The translations under genes were made by a program, and so were the position numbers. Below the pieces are notes generated by a model. It did no database searches, had not been told where the DNA came from, and saw only the letters and a list, made by a program, of their open reading frames with translations. A stretch of 59,375 nucleotides of DNA from Spirochaetia bacterium (lineage in GTDB: Bacteria > Spirochaetota > Leptospiria > Leptospirales > Leptonemataceae): assembly GCA_021413825.1 (NCBI GenBank), contig JAIOPQ010000023.1:1-59375 (forward strand), read 5' to 3'. Position 1 is the stretch's first letter; each line of letters opens with the position of its first letter. This document shows, one piece after another, positions 19,313 through 27,517 of this stretch.

Positions 19313-20317
19313 ATGTCGATAGAATACAAAGTGCGATCCTTTTTGTGGAGAAAACTCAAACGGTTTTTGAGGCCTGGCAAGGCGAACCTGGTGGTTGAAA
19401 CCGAGCTACCCATGCGCATTGGCGAGCTGGAAGCACGCATGAAAGAGCATGTAATGCCGGGACCAGCCAGTTCGCTGCCCAATGTGCTTGTTCAAGCGCA
19501 GGATGCAGGTGCGTTTCGGTCGCTCGTTACCATGACAGCTAAGCTACCTGATCTTCCGGGCAGCAGAACCCTGCTGGCCTTGCTTTCCCCTTCTTTACGG
19601 CGGGCATTCAGAAAAAAAACCAATCAAATGCTCTTACCTGAGGCCAGGAGCAAACGGCCAGCAGTCGGGCTCTACGAAGCGTTGATCACACTTCCGCTGG
19701 TTGCTGACTCGTTTCATGGCAGACCGTTTCTAAACGCAAATTCGGCAGAATCACACGTTGGCCGTTCGTATTTCTACCTGCAAATCCATCTGACCCGCCG
19801 GCCCGTCCCCTTTGAGGAAAATGCAGCTCACTTTTCGCTCTTCGAGGAAGTGCGATTACTTTCGCGCACTTCGATGTGGCGCGGATTTGTCGCTGTCCCG
19901 GGTGCCAGGCAATCTACAATTCTCCCAGGCTCGGGCGGACTACTCTACTTTGAGAAGACAACGCTCAGAGCCGTCCTATGCGATGAACTGGCAGACACAC
20001 GGGCGGAAGGTGTTTTTGTCCTGGACAGGCCGTTTGGCCTGGGCGACTCGCTGCCAGCTTTTGTGCGTTCCCACAGGAATCTTTTCTATTTTGATGAAGA
20101 ATTGGATCTGGTTGTTGAACAGCAGGAACTTACGCGCGCGGTAAATCAAATTGTGCTGCTCGACTCTGCCAGCGCCATCCGGAGTATCCTTCCGTTTCTG
20201 ACTCAGCATTTTAGCATCATGAATCCGAAGCCAGGGGCCACAGGTGTCTTTATCCCCAATCTGGAAATTACAACGGTCAAGACTAAAACGCTTCCAGCCC
20301 GAAGTCTGGTCTTCTAG
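19313..20317 (+). CDS. Hypothetical protein of 334 residues
   Basis: I do not recognise this protein. It has no signal peptide or membrane helix. The N-terminus is basic (FLWRKLKRFLRPGKANL), followed by a mixed alpha/beta sequence with ELPMRIGELEARM and a well-formed middle (LYFEKTTLRAVLCDEL; GVFVLDRPFGLGDSLPAF). Codon use and composition match its neighbours. It ends 8 bp before the ABC1-kinase gene on the same strand and probably forms a two-gene operon with it. A shared role in lipid or quinone metabolism is only a guess from that neighbour. Confidence 0.75.
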   Translation: MSIEYKVRSFLWRKLKRFLRPGKANLVVETELPMRIGELEARMKEHVMPGPASSLPNVLVQAQDAGAFRSLVTMTAKLPDLPGSRTLLALLSPSLRRAFRKKTNQMLLPEARSKRPAVGLYEALITLPLVADSFHGRPFLNANSAESHVGRSYFYLQIHLTRRPVPFEENAAHFSLFEEVRLLSRTSMWRGFVAVPGARQSTILPGSGGLLYFEKTTLRAVLCDELADTRAEGVFVLDRPFGLGDSLPAFVRSHRNLFYFDEELDLVVEQQELTRAVNQIVLLDSASAIRSILPFLTQHFSIMNPKPGATGVFIPNLEITTVKTKTLPARSLVF

Positions 20318-20325
20318 TTTGGGTC

Positions 20326-21603
20326 GTGCTATCAATTGGTTCAGTATTTGCGGGTGCTAAGCGCATTGCCCAAACCTCAGCGACTCTTACGGGAACTGGA
20401 TTTTCCTGGCTTCTGGGTAATCGACCACCGGCACCCAGATTTCTCAGAGAAACATTTGAAAAACTTGGGACAACATACATCAAGCTGGGCCAGTTCATTG
20501 CAAGTTCCCCTTCACTCTTCCCAGAAGAATATGTCCGCGAATTTCAGAAATGCCTGGATCAGACTACACCGGTTTCGTACGCAACAATCGTAAAAATCCT
20601 GCGAGAAGAGTTTGGCGATCCACATAAGATATTTCTTGATATTGAAACGATCCCCATGGCTTCCGCGTCCATTGCGCAGGTACATGCAGGAAAGCTAAGG
20701 GACGGCACTCCGGTAGTTCTTAAAATTCAAAAACCAGACGTAAAAGACGTCATGCTTGCTGACCTGAGTTTTCTGTATGCAGGCACAAAGATTCTGGAAT
20801 TGCTAATTCCAAACTTCAAGCGAATGTCCCTCTCAGGAATTCTAGAAGATATCTCTACTACAATTCTACAAGAATGCGATTTTGAACTGGAAGCACAACA
20901 CCTGGTCAAATTCGCATCGTTTCTCCAGAAGATGGATCTGGGGGCAGTCGCAACCGTTCCAAAACCATTTCCCGAAGCGTCTACCGGTCGTGTACTCACA
21001 ATGGAACGGCTGTATGGCGTTCCGCTCACTGACCTCGAAAGCATTCGCGAGGTTTCTTCAAATCCAGAGGAGACCCTGATCCGCGCCTTGAATGTCTGGA
21101 TGTCGAGCCTGATGTTCTGCGACTTCTTTCATGCGGATTTGCATGCGGGTAACTTGCTGGTGCTGCGCGATGGTAGAATCGGATTTATTGATTTTGGAAT
21201 CGTTGGGAAGATACAGAAGAAGACCTGGAAGTCTATGAATCAACTCATGGTCGCGCTGAACACTCGTAACTACAAGCTTGCAGCTCAGAGTCTCATTGGA
21301 ATTGGAGCCGCGGACGAAAATGCAAATCGCGAACGATTCTCTGCAGAACTCAAAGCACTATTTGAAGGAATGGATGAAATCGCAGCAAAGATTCAGACAG
21401 GAGACCTCACGGTAGATCAGACGCGCGCTCAGGAAATAATGCTACAGATGGCAAAGATCGGCGAAAGAAATGGAATCAAGTTTCCGCGTGAATTTGCCCT
21501 CTTGATCAAGCAGTTTCTGTACTTTGATCGCTATATTAGACTTCTTGCGCCGGAATTGGATATGATTCAGGATCCGCGCATTCAGCGCATGATCGAAGGC
21601 TAG
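20326..21603 (+). CDS. ABC1/AarF/UbiB family atypical kinase
   Basis: This 425-residue protein starts at a GTG 8 bases after the preceding stop. The ABC1 family features are present: the KxGQ motif in YIKLGQFIASSPSLFP, the Ala-rich loop in MASASIAQVHAGKL replacing the usual P-loop, the ion-pair Lys in VVLKIQKPDVKD, and the catalytic HADLHAGNLLV and DFGIVGKI motifs. Relatives (UbiB, Coq8, AarF) support quinone biosynthesis as ATPases. UbiB proteins usually have C-terminal membrane helices, which I do not see here. Confidence 0.92.
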   Translation: MLSIGSVFAGAKRIAQTSATLTGTGFSWLLGNRPPAPRFLRETFEKLGTTYIKLGQFIASSPSLFPEEYVREFQKCLDQTTPVSYATIVKILREEFGDPHKIFLDIETIPMASASIAQVHAGKLRDGTPVVLKIQKPDVKDVMLADLSFLYAGTKILELLIPNFKRMSLSGILEDISTTILQECDFELEAQHLVKFASFLQKMDLGAVATVPKPFPEASTGRVLTMERLYGVPLTDLESIREVSSNPEETLIRALNVWMSSLMFCDFFHADLHAGNLLVLRDGRIGFIDFGIVGKIQKKTWKSMNQLMVALNTRNYKLAAQSLIGIGAADENANRERFSAELKALFEGMDEIAAKIQTGDLTVDQTRAQEIMLQMAKIGERNGIKFPREFALLIKQFLYFDRYIRLLAPELDMIQDPRIQRMIEG

Positions 21604-21670
21604 TCGCTCTTGGGGCCCGCACGAATCTGATCGCTTATGGAGTCAGGGAATTTCAAAATTCTGAGATCTC

Positions 21671-22291
21671 TCAGAGTTCCTTGAGCGTACCTGGACCTTC
21701 TGCTGTTAGCCACTGCTTGAGTAATCTGATTGCACGACCGCGATGACTGCGCGCGTCCTTTTCAGCTGCAGTCAATTCTGCAAAACTTCTGCCAGATTCT
21801 GGATCCAGAAAAATCGGATCATACCCGAAGCCACCCTCTCCGCGCTCTTCCGATAGAATCATCCCCTCAGCTTCTCCGCGAAAGAATAGATCTGGTTCAC
21901 CGGGAATGGAAAGAGCAATCACACAGACAAAACGCGCCGTGCGCAACGCATCCGGCACACCAATCATGTTCTTAACAAGAAGCAAGCGGCGATCTCTATC
22001 ATCGAGTCCATCGCCACCATAGCGCGCACTGTAAATTCCTGGTTCGCCGTTCAATGCATCGACTACGATTCCTGAATCGTCTGCAATTGCGGGGATCCCG
22101 GCTACTTCGCATAGCCAGCGGGATTTCAAACTTGCATTTGCTTCAAAGGTGACTCCCGTTTCCTCCACATCCATCCGCAGACCCAGCGAGGCCGGAGATA
22201 CCAAAGGAATATGCAGAAGCCTTGAGAGTTCTGTAACTTTGTGTGAATTATTTGTGGCAAGCGCCAGTCTGAGTGAGACCGGGTCAGGCAT
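21671..22291 (-). CDS. rdgB: RdgB/HAM1 XTP/dITP pyrophosphatase
   Basis: At 206 residues this is the normal family length. The N-terminal ATNNSHKVTELSRLL, the GVTFEANASLKSRWL helix, the ADDSGIVVDALNGEPGIYSARYGG signature and the GFGYDPIFLDPESGRSFAEL loop are all intact. The enzyme hydrolyses non-canonical purine triphosphates and keeps them out of DNA. Its ATG shares a base with the stop of the STAS gene upstream (TAATG), so it is translationally coupled to STAS and comF. Confidence 0.95.
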   Translation of the reverse strand: MPDPVSLRLALATNNSHKVTELSRLLHIPLVSPASLGLRMDVEETGVTFEANASLKSRWLCEVAGIPAIADDSGIVVDALNGEPGIYSARYGGDGLDDRDRRLLLVKNMIGVPDALRTARFVCVIALSIPGEPDLFFRGEAEGMILSEERGEGGFGYDPIFLDPESGRSFAELTAAEKDARSHRGRAIRLLKQWLTAEGPGTLKEL

Positions 22292-22635
22292 TAAATAGCA
22301 ACGAAGGTCTTGAGTGCATCTTCGCGGTTTTTGAACAGCGGAAACACACGGTCCAGCATTGTCATATGTAGAATGTTGCGAACGTAACCGTCATCCACGA
22401 CGAGTTTCAACTCACCCTCTGACCGGCGCAGCTTACGATGCTGTGAAATTAGAATTCCAAGGGCCGTAGAGCAGATGTAGTTTACTCCAGCCAGGTCGAT
22501 GAGGACTGCAGCCCGCTTCCCGCCGGAAAGATCATTCAGTTCCTGCTGGAATACCTCTGCATCGTCAGGCTCGAGCTTGCCCGAAATAATCAGAACGTTG
22601 ACCCCGGGGCCTGTTTGGCGTGCTATTTGAATCAT
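22291..22635 (-). CDS. STAS-domain anti-sigma factor antagonist-like protein
   Basis: This 114-residue single STAS domain reads LIDLAGVNYICSTALGILIS where canonical antagonists have DSSGLG. The phosphorylatable residue would be the Ser or Thr after Cys, so regulation by a serine kinase is possible but less certain than for the STAS protein at 26191-26535. It sits between comF (ATGA overlap) and rdgB (TAATG overlap), an arrangement with no obvious functional link. Confidence 0.88.
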   Translation of the reverse strand: MIQIARQTGPGVNVLIISGKLEPDDAEVFQQELNDLSGGKRAAVLIDLAGVNYICSTALGILISQHRKLRRSEGELKLVVDDGYVRNILHMTMLDRVFPLFKNREDALKTFVAI

Positions 22636-23309
22636 ATGGGCAATTCCAATTCCTCTCGCATCGCCAGTGTGAGTATATGGACCCGTTTAGCCCCGGCAAT
22701 CTTTAAAATGCGCGATGCTTCATTGGCCGTAGCTCCCGTTGTGAATACGTCATCCAATACGACATAATTCTCAACGCCAGAAACGTCGGAAATCACCTGA
22801 AGCGAGTCCCGAATTTCAAAATACCTGCCTGCTTGATTTCTATGGCTTTGCTTTTTATTCTTGCCAATCCTTTTTTTTCGCAGATCCGTTCCTGAAGGAA
22901 TTTTAAGCGACTTGCAAACTGTGAGCAAATCGTCGCAAGGAAAGAAGGATCTAAACGACCGCTTTCCACCAGAAATGACCCCAACTCTATCTGCTGGGAT
23001 GTCCGCCAGGGCTTCTTTGAGATGCGGGAGGAATAGCTGCACAACATTCCGCTCGTTCTCAAACTTCCAGCGGTGAATCAGCGAGCGGACCATCCCTTCA
23101 TAGGGAAACAGGGAACGATGCGAATCAAAATAGATTTCCTGGGCTGAACATTTTATGCAGGTCCCTTTTGTAAGCAGAAACCAGCAACGGTTGCATCGCG
23201 CAAATGAGTGAGTACGAAGGGAAGCAAGATCGTGGGAATCGCAGAGATTACGGCCCTCTCGATTACAAACCACACAAACCGGTGTGAACAGAAAATCCTG
23301 GAGGCGCAT
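22632..23309 (-). CDS. comF: ComF-family phosphoribosyltransferase-like protein
   Basis: This 225-residue protein has an N-terminal zinc-finger-like set of cysteines (CVVCNREGRNLC, CNRCWFLLTKGTCIKC) and a phosphoribosyltransferase fold with the PRPP motif VVLDDVFTTGATANEASRIL. ComF proteins support DNA uptake in competent species, and the family is also common in non-competent bacteria. It is the first gene of the comF-STAS-rdgB operon. About 180 bp upstream separate it from the terminator and OmpL47-like gene. Confidence 0.9.
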   Translation of the reverse strand: MRLQDFLFTPVCVVCNREGRNLCDSHDLASLRTHSFARCNRCWFLLTKGTCIKCSAQEIYFDSHRSLFPYEGMVRSLIHRWKFENERNVVQLFLPHLKEALADIPADRVGVISGGKRSFRSFFPCDDLLTVCKSLKIPSGTDLRKKRIGKNKKQSHRNQAGRYFEIRDSLQVISDVSGVENYVVLDDVFTTGATANEASRILKIAGAKRVHILTLAMREELELPI

Positions 23310-23447
23310 ATCTAGAATGGTCCGGGATCTGCGGATTGTTCTACGGAAATTTCCGGTGCGACTCTAGCTTCCATTTGCTGTCCAGGGGAATGGATCCGTT
23401 CCATTTGTGTGGCAGCCACAATGAGCGCTTTGGCTCGGCAAAAAAAA

Positions 23448-23467
23448 AGCCGACCCAAAGGCCGGCT
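23448..23467 (-). terminator. Rho-independent terminator of the OmpL47-like gene
   Basis: On the minus strand an 8-bp stem (AGCCGGCC with GGTCGGCT, one G-U pair) closes a TTTG loop and is followed by a run of T. The wobble pair works only in minus-strand RNA, which fits the gene ending at 23490. Confidence 0.88.
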
Positions 23468-23489
23468 CCTTTCATGAAACGTTATTTGA

Positions 23490-24473
23490 TTATTCTACGT
23501 TTGCGCGAAGATCAGTTGCTGGTGGATTATCATCCACAATGAAGGTGATCTTTTTGACATCACTTTCATTGCCTACAGCGTCTATGACCTTGGCTTGAAT
23601 TGTGTGCTCTTTTTCCAGGTCAAAATACAGCGTGTTGCTGTAGGTTTGCCATTCTTCAGAGGCATCCACGCGAACCAGGATTTGCTCAACGCCTGATCCT
23701 GTGTCTGCACCTTCAATTTTAAATCCAGTGCGACGCTTTGCGTACACTTTGTCTCCGAGCGGCATGAGCGGCTCAGAAGGCAGGATTTCAACGGTTGGTT
23801 TGGCTGCGTCTACATCGATTAGAATAGAACCCTGGGTTTTGTTCCCAACATTGTCTTCTGCTTTGTATTGAATGAGTTGTGAACCAGGGTTAGTGAGTTT
23901 GATCACTTCTTCCTGGTAGGCTTTCATATCATCGCTGTTTACACCGTAAACGGCACTCTTAACGCCTGAAAAGTCATCAGATATTCTGATTCCAAATGAG
24001 TTGTTAGGTGAGCTAAAGTTTCTGCCATTCTTAACTACGAATGCTTTTGAGGGGAGGATGCTGATTTCAGGTGCGCGATTATCAGTTACTACATGGTAAA
24101 CCTGATCCACTTCTTTGTTTCCAGCTTTGTCTACTGAACGGTAAACAATTGTATGTGGGCCCTCTTTATCGAGCACGAGTGGTGCTACGTAGCGGCGGTT
24201 TTCAGACTCGTCTACACGGTATTCGATGTAATCCAGTCCAGAAAGGTTGTCTGAAGCTTTGAGCACAAAGCGAACGCGCGATGTAGCGTAGTTTTCTTTG
24301 GCCGGGCTAGTCCAGATGCCAGTTCCAGCTGTTGCTGCAGGCTCTGCCTGCTTGGATGGCTCTACTCCTGGATTGAGTCCGGGATCGGCTGCTTTCTTGT
24401 CTTTAGCGGGCTCTTGTGCAAATACAATGGATGAAAGAAAACCCATTGCCAATATTGCAGATAAACGTTTCAT
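23490..24473 (-). CDS. OmpL47-type surface protein with Ig-like repeats
   Basis: This 327-residue protein has a Sec signal peptide (to about VFAQ, residue 20), a short Lys/Pro/Ala-rich linker and three repeats of about 90 residues. Each repeat contains a motif of the kind ASDNLSGLDYIEYRVD, IRISDDFSGVKSAVYGV and IEGADTGSGVEQILVRVD, matching the OmpL47-type domain of Leptospira. Such proteins have been linked to the cell surface and host interaction in Leptospira; here the role is inferred. It has a strong AGGAGG site, a terminator and a divergent neighbour only about 35 bp away. Confidence 0.85.
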   Translation of the reverse strand: MKRLSAILAMGFLSSIVFAQEPAKDKKAADPGLNPGVEPSKQAEPAATAGTGIWTSPAKENYATSRVRFVLKASDNLSGLDYIEYRVDESENRRYVAPLVLDKEGPHTIVYRSVDKAGNKEVDQVYHVVTDNRAPEISILPSKAFVVKNGRNFSSPNNSFGIRISDDFSGVKSAVYGVNSDDMKAYQEEVIKLTNPGSQLIQYKAEDNVGNKTQGSILIDVDAAKPTVEILPSEPLMPLGDKVYAKRRTGFKIEGADTGSGVEQILVRVDASEEWQTYSNTLYFDLEKEHTIQAKVIDAVGNESDVKKITFIVDDNPPATDLRANVE

Positions 24474-24508
24474 GAAGTCCTCCTGAATTGGAACCTTCGG
24501 CGGGCAAA

Positions 24509-25108
24509 GTGTATAAACTGGATAAAGTTAAAAAAACAAGCCCCCTGTCAAGTCTGTTCATTAGATTTTGTATTCTTACGTCATTTGGCATCCTGCATGC
24601 CGAGTCCCTGGGAAAAACTGTCCTTCTGAGCGCCTTCGAGGGCCCGGCCTGGACCGTACAGACCCGCACTGGACGAGCTACAAGCTTCATCACACCGGGA
24701 TTCGAGGGAGGAAATGCGCTGCGGGTACAGGCCAGGGGACCTTCCTTTCGCCTCCTGCCCCCCGCTCCCATCGCAATTCAAGCACGAACCCGCAGTATTT
24801 CCCTCCGTGCAACCGGAACGGGCAAACGCGATGTGCTTTTTGTGATTGTTCGCGACGCATTTGGTCAGGAGCAAACGGTCAGACTGGGTCTGCTCGATTT
24901 TCGAGACCCGAAGATTCTGACAGCGGATACTTCGCGCTTGGCGCAAATGGTTCGCCTTGAAAACAGAGGTATAACCCTCATCGCATTGTACCTGGTCCCG
25001 GCAAACCCGGACGATGATTGTCAAATCACCGTGGCAGAACTAAAGGCCCTCGTCGAAGAACCTTTTCGCACACCCGCAGATCCTTTTGGGCCTGCGGCGG
25101 CACCGTAA
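24509..25108 (+). CDS. Secreted FlaA-like/hypothetical protein
   Basis: The start is uncertain: a TTG at 24488 or a GTG at 24509. The GTG gives a signal peptide of ordinary length (about 31 residues, to GILHA) behind a weak GGCGGG site. The mature protein of about 165 residues has an all-beta, jellyroll-like look (VLLSAFEGPAWTVQTRTG; GRATSFITPGFEGGNALRV; RDVLFVIVRDAFGQEQTV). That order resembles spirochaetal FlaA filament-sheath proteins and carbohydrate-binding folds, but I am not sure of the family. Its stop abuts the stop of the convergent SHOCT lipoprotein gene with no spacer. Confidence 0.7.
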   Translation: MYKLDKVKKTSPLSSLFIRFCILTSFGILHAESLGKTVLLSAFEGPAWTVQTRTGRATSFITPGFEGGNALRVQARGPSFRLLPPAPIAIQARTRSISLRATGTGKRDVLFVIVRDAFGQEQTVRLGLLDFRDPKILTADTSRLAQMVRLENRGITLIALYLVPANPDDDCQITVAELKALVEEPFRTPADPFGPAAAP

Positions 25109-26176
25109 TTATTTTATACGATCCATGATCGATTTGCGCCTGGCCTCGTATTCTTCCTGGGTAATAAGCCCCTGCTCGAAGGCTTGCTTTATATCTGCCA
25201 ACTGCTTTGACGTATCATCGCTAAGCGATGGCTTCGACGGGACAGCTTCCGCTTTCAGCTCCGATTTTGTTTCTTTGGATTCGATTTTGGCGTCTGGCTT
25301 AGTTTCAGGGACAGGCTTGCTTTCTACTTTCTCCAGCTTCTCCGCCTTCTGGGGCGTTGGCTTCGTCTCTGCCTTCTTGTCCATCACATCACGGCGCGTA
25401 TCCATGGGCTCGCTCTTTTCCTCCGGCTCCATCTTCTGGTCCTTCGGGCCCGGTTGATCTACATGCAGCCTGTCCTGTCTGCGGTTCCTGCGCGGTTCCT
25501 CGGAGATGTCCGTGCGAACGTCAGGCGGAACAGCCGGCAAACTTTCAATTTTGTCGAGAGGGAAGACTACCCAGGTATTATGCGTCATTCCATTGATCTT
25601 CTTGTGCTGATAGAAGGGTGATGGATTGATCTGCAGGTCATTGTATGATCGCTTGAGGCTGACAGGTAGTATGGACAGCCATTCCTGGCGCTCCAACATA
25701 TCGTTGTGCGGAATCTCCTGGCGAATCTCCCCGAGTACTATGTTCAGTCCAGTTTCATCGAACCAGGATACCATGGTAGTGCGCTCCATCTGGCTGAGCA
25801 CGCTTCTGTTAGGGTCGTGACGAATCACAGTCACAAGACGCGTACCCGCATCGAGCTTCGCTATGACCTCACGCATTCGATGCGTCAGATCGCGGAGCTG
25901 CTCGTTATAGAATACTCGGCGTGAGACTCCACCCCAGTTACTGGACCGTTCATAGCTCAAAGAGGCAAATACTCGACTCAATTGATCTTCTGTAAGGTCG
26001 ATGTAAGGGATCTGTTTGGGCATCTGCTCCCGGATAGCACGGGCGGGAAAGTCTTCAGAATCCAACCTGTAGAACGCTTCCTGGTCCCCGGTGAAGATGG
26101 GTTTCTTGCTGTTGAAACTGGAACCACAGCTCAGGATGAAAAAGAGGGTAAAAAGGCAAAATACCACACTACGCAT
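25109..26176 (-). CDS. Lipoprotein with C-terminal SHOCT domain
   Basis: This 355-residue lipoprotein has the lipobox FILSC at about residue 17. The N-terminal 200 residues are ordered, with a YIDLTEDQLSRVFASL segment. A Lys/Glu/Pro/Thr-rich linker follows (about 225-320). The last 35 residues form a SHOCT domain (DIKQAFEQGLITQEEYEARR). SHOCT domains are thought to help oligomerisation. The gene begins 14 bases after the STAS gene and is the last in the minus-strand block running down from guaB. Confidence 0.85.
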   Translation of the reverse strand: MRSVVFCLFTLFFILSCGSSFNSKKPIFTGDQEAFYRLDSEDFPARAIREQMPKQIPYIDLTEDQLSRVFASLSYERSSNWGGVSRRVFYNEQLRDLTHRMREVIAKLDAGTRLVTVIRHDPNRSVLSQMERTTMVSWFDETGLNIVLGEIRQEIPHNDMLERQEWLSILPVSLKRSYNDLQINPSPFYQHKKINGMTHNTWVVFPLDKIESLPAVPPDVRTDISEEPRRNRRQDRLHVDQPGPKDQKMEPEEKSEPMDTRRDVMDKKAETKPTPQKAEKLEKVESKPVPETKPDAKIESKETKSELKAEAVPSKPSLSDDTSKQLADIKQAFEQGLITQEEYEARRKSIMDRIK

Positions 26177-26190
26177 GGTATTAGTGTCGG

Positions 26191-26535
26191 CTACGACTGT
26201 AGCTCAGGAAAGCGGGCAAGAGCATCATTCTGCTCCAGGAGTTCAAAGATTTTATGCAGGCCCGCCAGGCGAAAAACGGAGTGCATGGACTTGTTCAGGC
26301 CACAAATAAGGAATACTCCACCTCGTTTCTTGACTTCTTCTGCGCAGCGCAGCAGAATTCCAATCCCGGAGCTATCCACGAATCGAATCCTGGCGAAGTC
26401 GATTAGGACTTCCAGCTGAGTTTCCTGGTACTGCTCCTTGAAGAGGTCAAAGAAATCCCTGGCGTTCTCCATTTTGAGATCATCGGTGATCCTGAGGCAT
26501 AGGCGCTGTGGACTTTGAGTAACTACATCAATCAT
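26191..26535 (-). CDS. STAS-domain anti-sigma factor antagonist
   Basis: This 114-residue STAS domain has the canonical phosphorylation loop FVDSSGIGILLRCAEEV, so it is a good candidate for an SpoIIAA-type antagonist controlled by a serine kinase/phosphatase pair. No kinase or phosphatase is adjacent. Its ATG overlaps the stop of the small gene upstream (ATGA). Confidence 0.92.
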   Translation of the reverse strand: MIDVVTQSPQRLCLRITDDLKMENARDFFDLFKEQYQETQLEVLIDFARIRFVDSSGIGILLRCAEEVKKRGGVFLICGLNKSMHSVFRLAGLHKIFELLEQNDALARFPELQS

Positions 26536-26759
26536 TGAAGTTCTTCCGGGGCCACGCCTTTCAGCGTATGGGGAAATCCCTCACGGTCCATAAACTGCAC
26601 AATGATTTTATCTGTTCCCTCGGTGATTTCCATCACCCTGACCTGTGTGCCTTCATTGACGAAAATACCCTGGTGGAGGAAGGTTTTGCGGTTCAGGCGA
26701 TAGTCTTCGCCTACTCTGGGCTCAGCCAACGCCGACCTCTGCTTCTTCCATGTAAACAT
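26532..26759 (-). CDS. Small conserved-looking protein of 75 residues
   Basis: I do not recognise a family. The sequence is hydrophilic, has no signal peptide and includes GTQVRVMEITEGTDKIIVQFMDREG, which looks like a small beta-barrel (SH3- or KOW-like; inference). It is sandwiched between genes: its first 38 bases overlap the end of the NifU-pentapeptide gene in another frame, and its stop overlaps the STAS start (ATGA). Such packing supports a real gene. Confidence 0.72.
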   Translation of the reverse strand: MFTWKKQRSALAEPRVGEDYRLNRKTFLHQGIFVNEGTQVRVMEITEGTDKIIVQFMDREGFPHTLKGVAPEELQ

Positions 26760-27510
26760 CCATGCCAGACTTGATCATATCTTTAAATAGGTGTGTTTTG
26801 CCCGGATCCAATCGTGTTCCTATGTCGTATAGGGCTCCGTCGAATCGGGCCCCTTCCATTCTGGCTCCCGTGAGTTTGGCCCAGCGCAGGTCAGCTCCCC
26901 GCAAGTCAGCATCGGTCAGATCTGCATTATTGAGGAAAGCGCCCCGAAGTTTCACACCGCTCAGGTTTGCTCCTTTGAAATTCACGTTCTGTAGAAATGC
27001 GTTGGATAGGTTGGCACCGCGCAGATCTACTCCACTGAGATCTTCGCCTTCCAGGATGATTTGATTCAGCTGCATATCTCTGAGATGTCCCTGACGTTTC
27101 AAAGCATCCATAGCCGTAGCGCGTGAGACTCGTTCTTCCAGCCGAATCCCGGTTCCATTCTTGAGATCTGCCACCGCTTTCTGAACTGCCTCAACGGCCG
27201 AGCCCGGATAGTTCTTGCGACGCTCTGGAAATTCAAACATCCCCTCAATGTCCTGGACCGTAATTGCTGCGGCCTGCTCCACGCGCTTGCCTTTGAGCCA
27301 TTCGGTTGCCATTGCAAGCGAGACCAGTCCAAACCCACAGCCAGTCGTAGTAAAGGATGCGTCAGTGATCTGGTCACCGTCCACTTTCAAATACAAACGA
27401 TATCCATCCCCGCATCCAACGTTGCGATAGGAAGACACAACCGAGGCATCCTCCATCTCACGATAGTTCATGCGTTCATCGTTAATCTTTTTAAATCGTT
27501 CAAAGTCCAT
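26722..27510 (-). CDS. Fusion of NifU/IscU-like scaffold domain with pentapeptide repeats
   Basis: This 262-residue protein has an IscU/NifU-N domain in residues 1-125. NVGCGDGYRLYLKV has the first cluster Cys (C33) and neighbouring Asp (D35). FTTTGCGFGLVSLAMATEWLKGK has the second (C58). The third Cys of scaffolds (the HCS motif) is replaced: the aligned segment reads RRKNYPGSAVEA, with Tyr at position 101. From about residue 148 to 232 there are pentapeptide repeats (GVDLRGANLSNAFL; GADLRWAKLTGARM) that should form a right-handed beta-helix, then a short tail. It starts 7 bp after the guaB stop. Its role is unknown; without the third ligand it may not build clusters as IscU does. Confidence 0.88.
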   Translation of the reverse strand: MDFERFKKINDERMNYREMEDASVVSSYRNVGCGDGYRLYLKVDGDQITDASFTTTGCGFGLVSLAMATEWLKGKRVEQAAAITVQDIEGMFEFPERRKNYPGSAVEAVQKAVADLKNGTGIRLEERVSRATAMDALKRQGHLRDMQLNQIILEGEDLSGVDLRGANLSNAFLQNVNFKGANLSGVKLRGAFLNNADLTDADLRGADLRWAKLTGARMEGARFDGALYDIGTRLDPGKTHLFKDMIKSGMDVYMEEAEVGVG

Positions 27511-27517
27511 TTTTTAC

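Noticed and set aside
18886-19398. Open frame of 170 residues on the plus strand
   Set aside because: It is antisense to fliN and runs into the start of the next gene; the proline-rich product mirrors the FliN linker.
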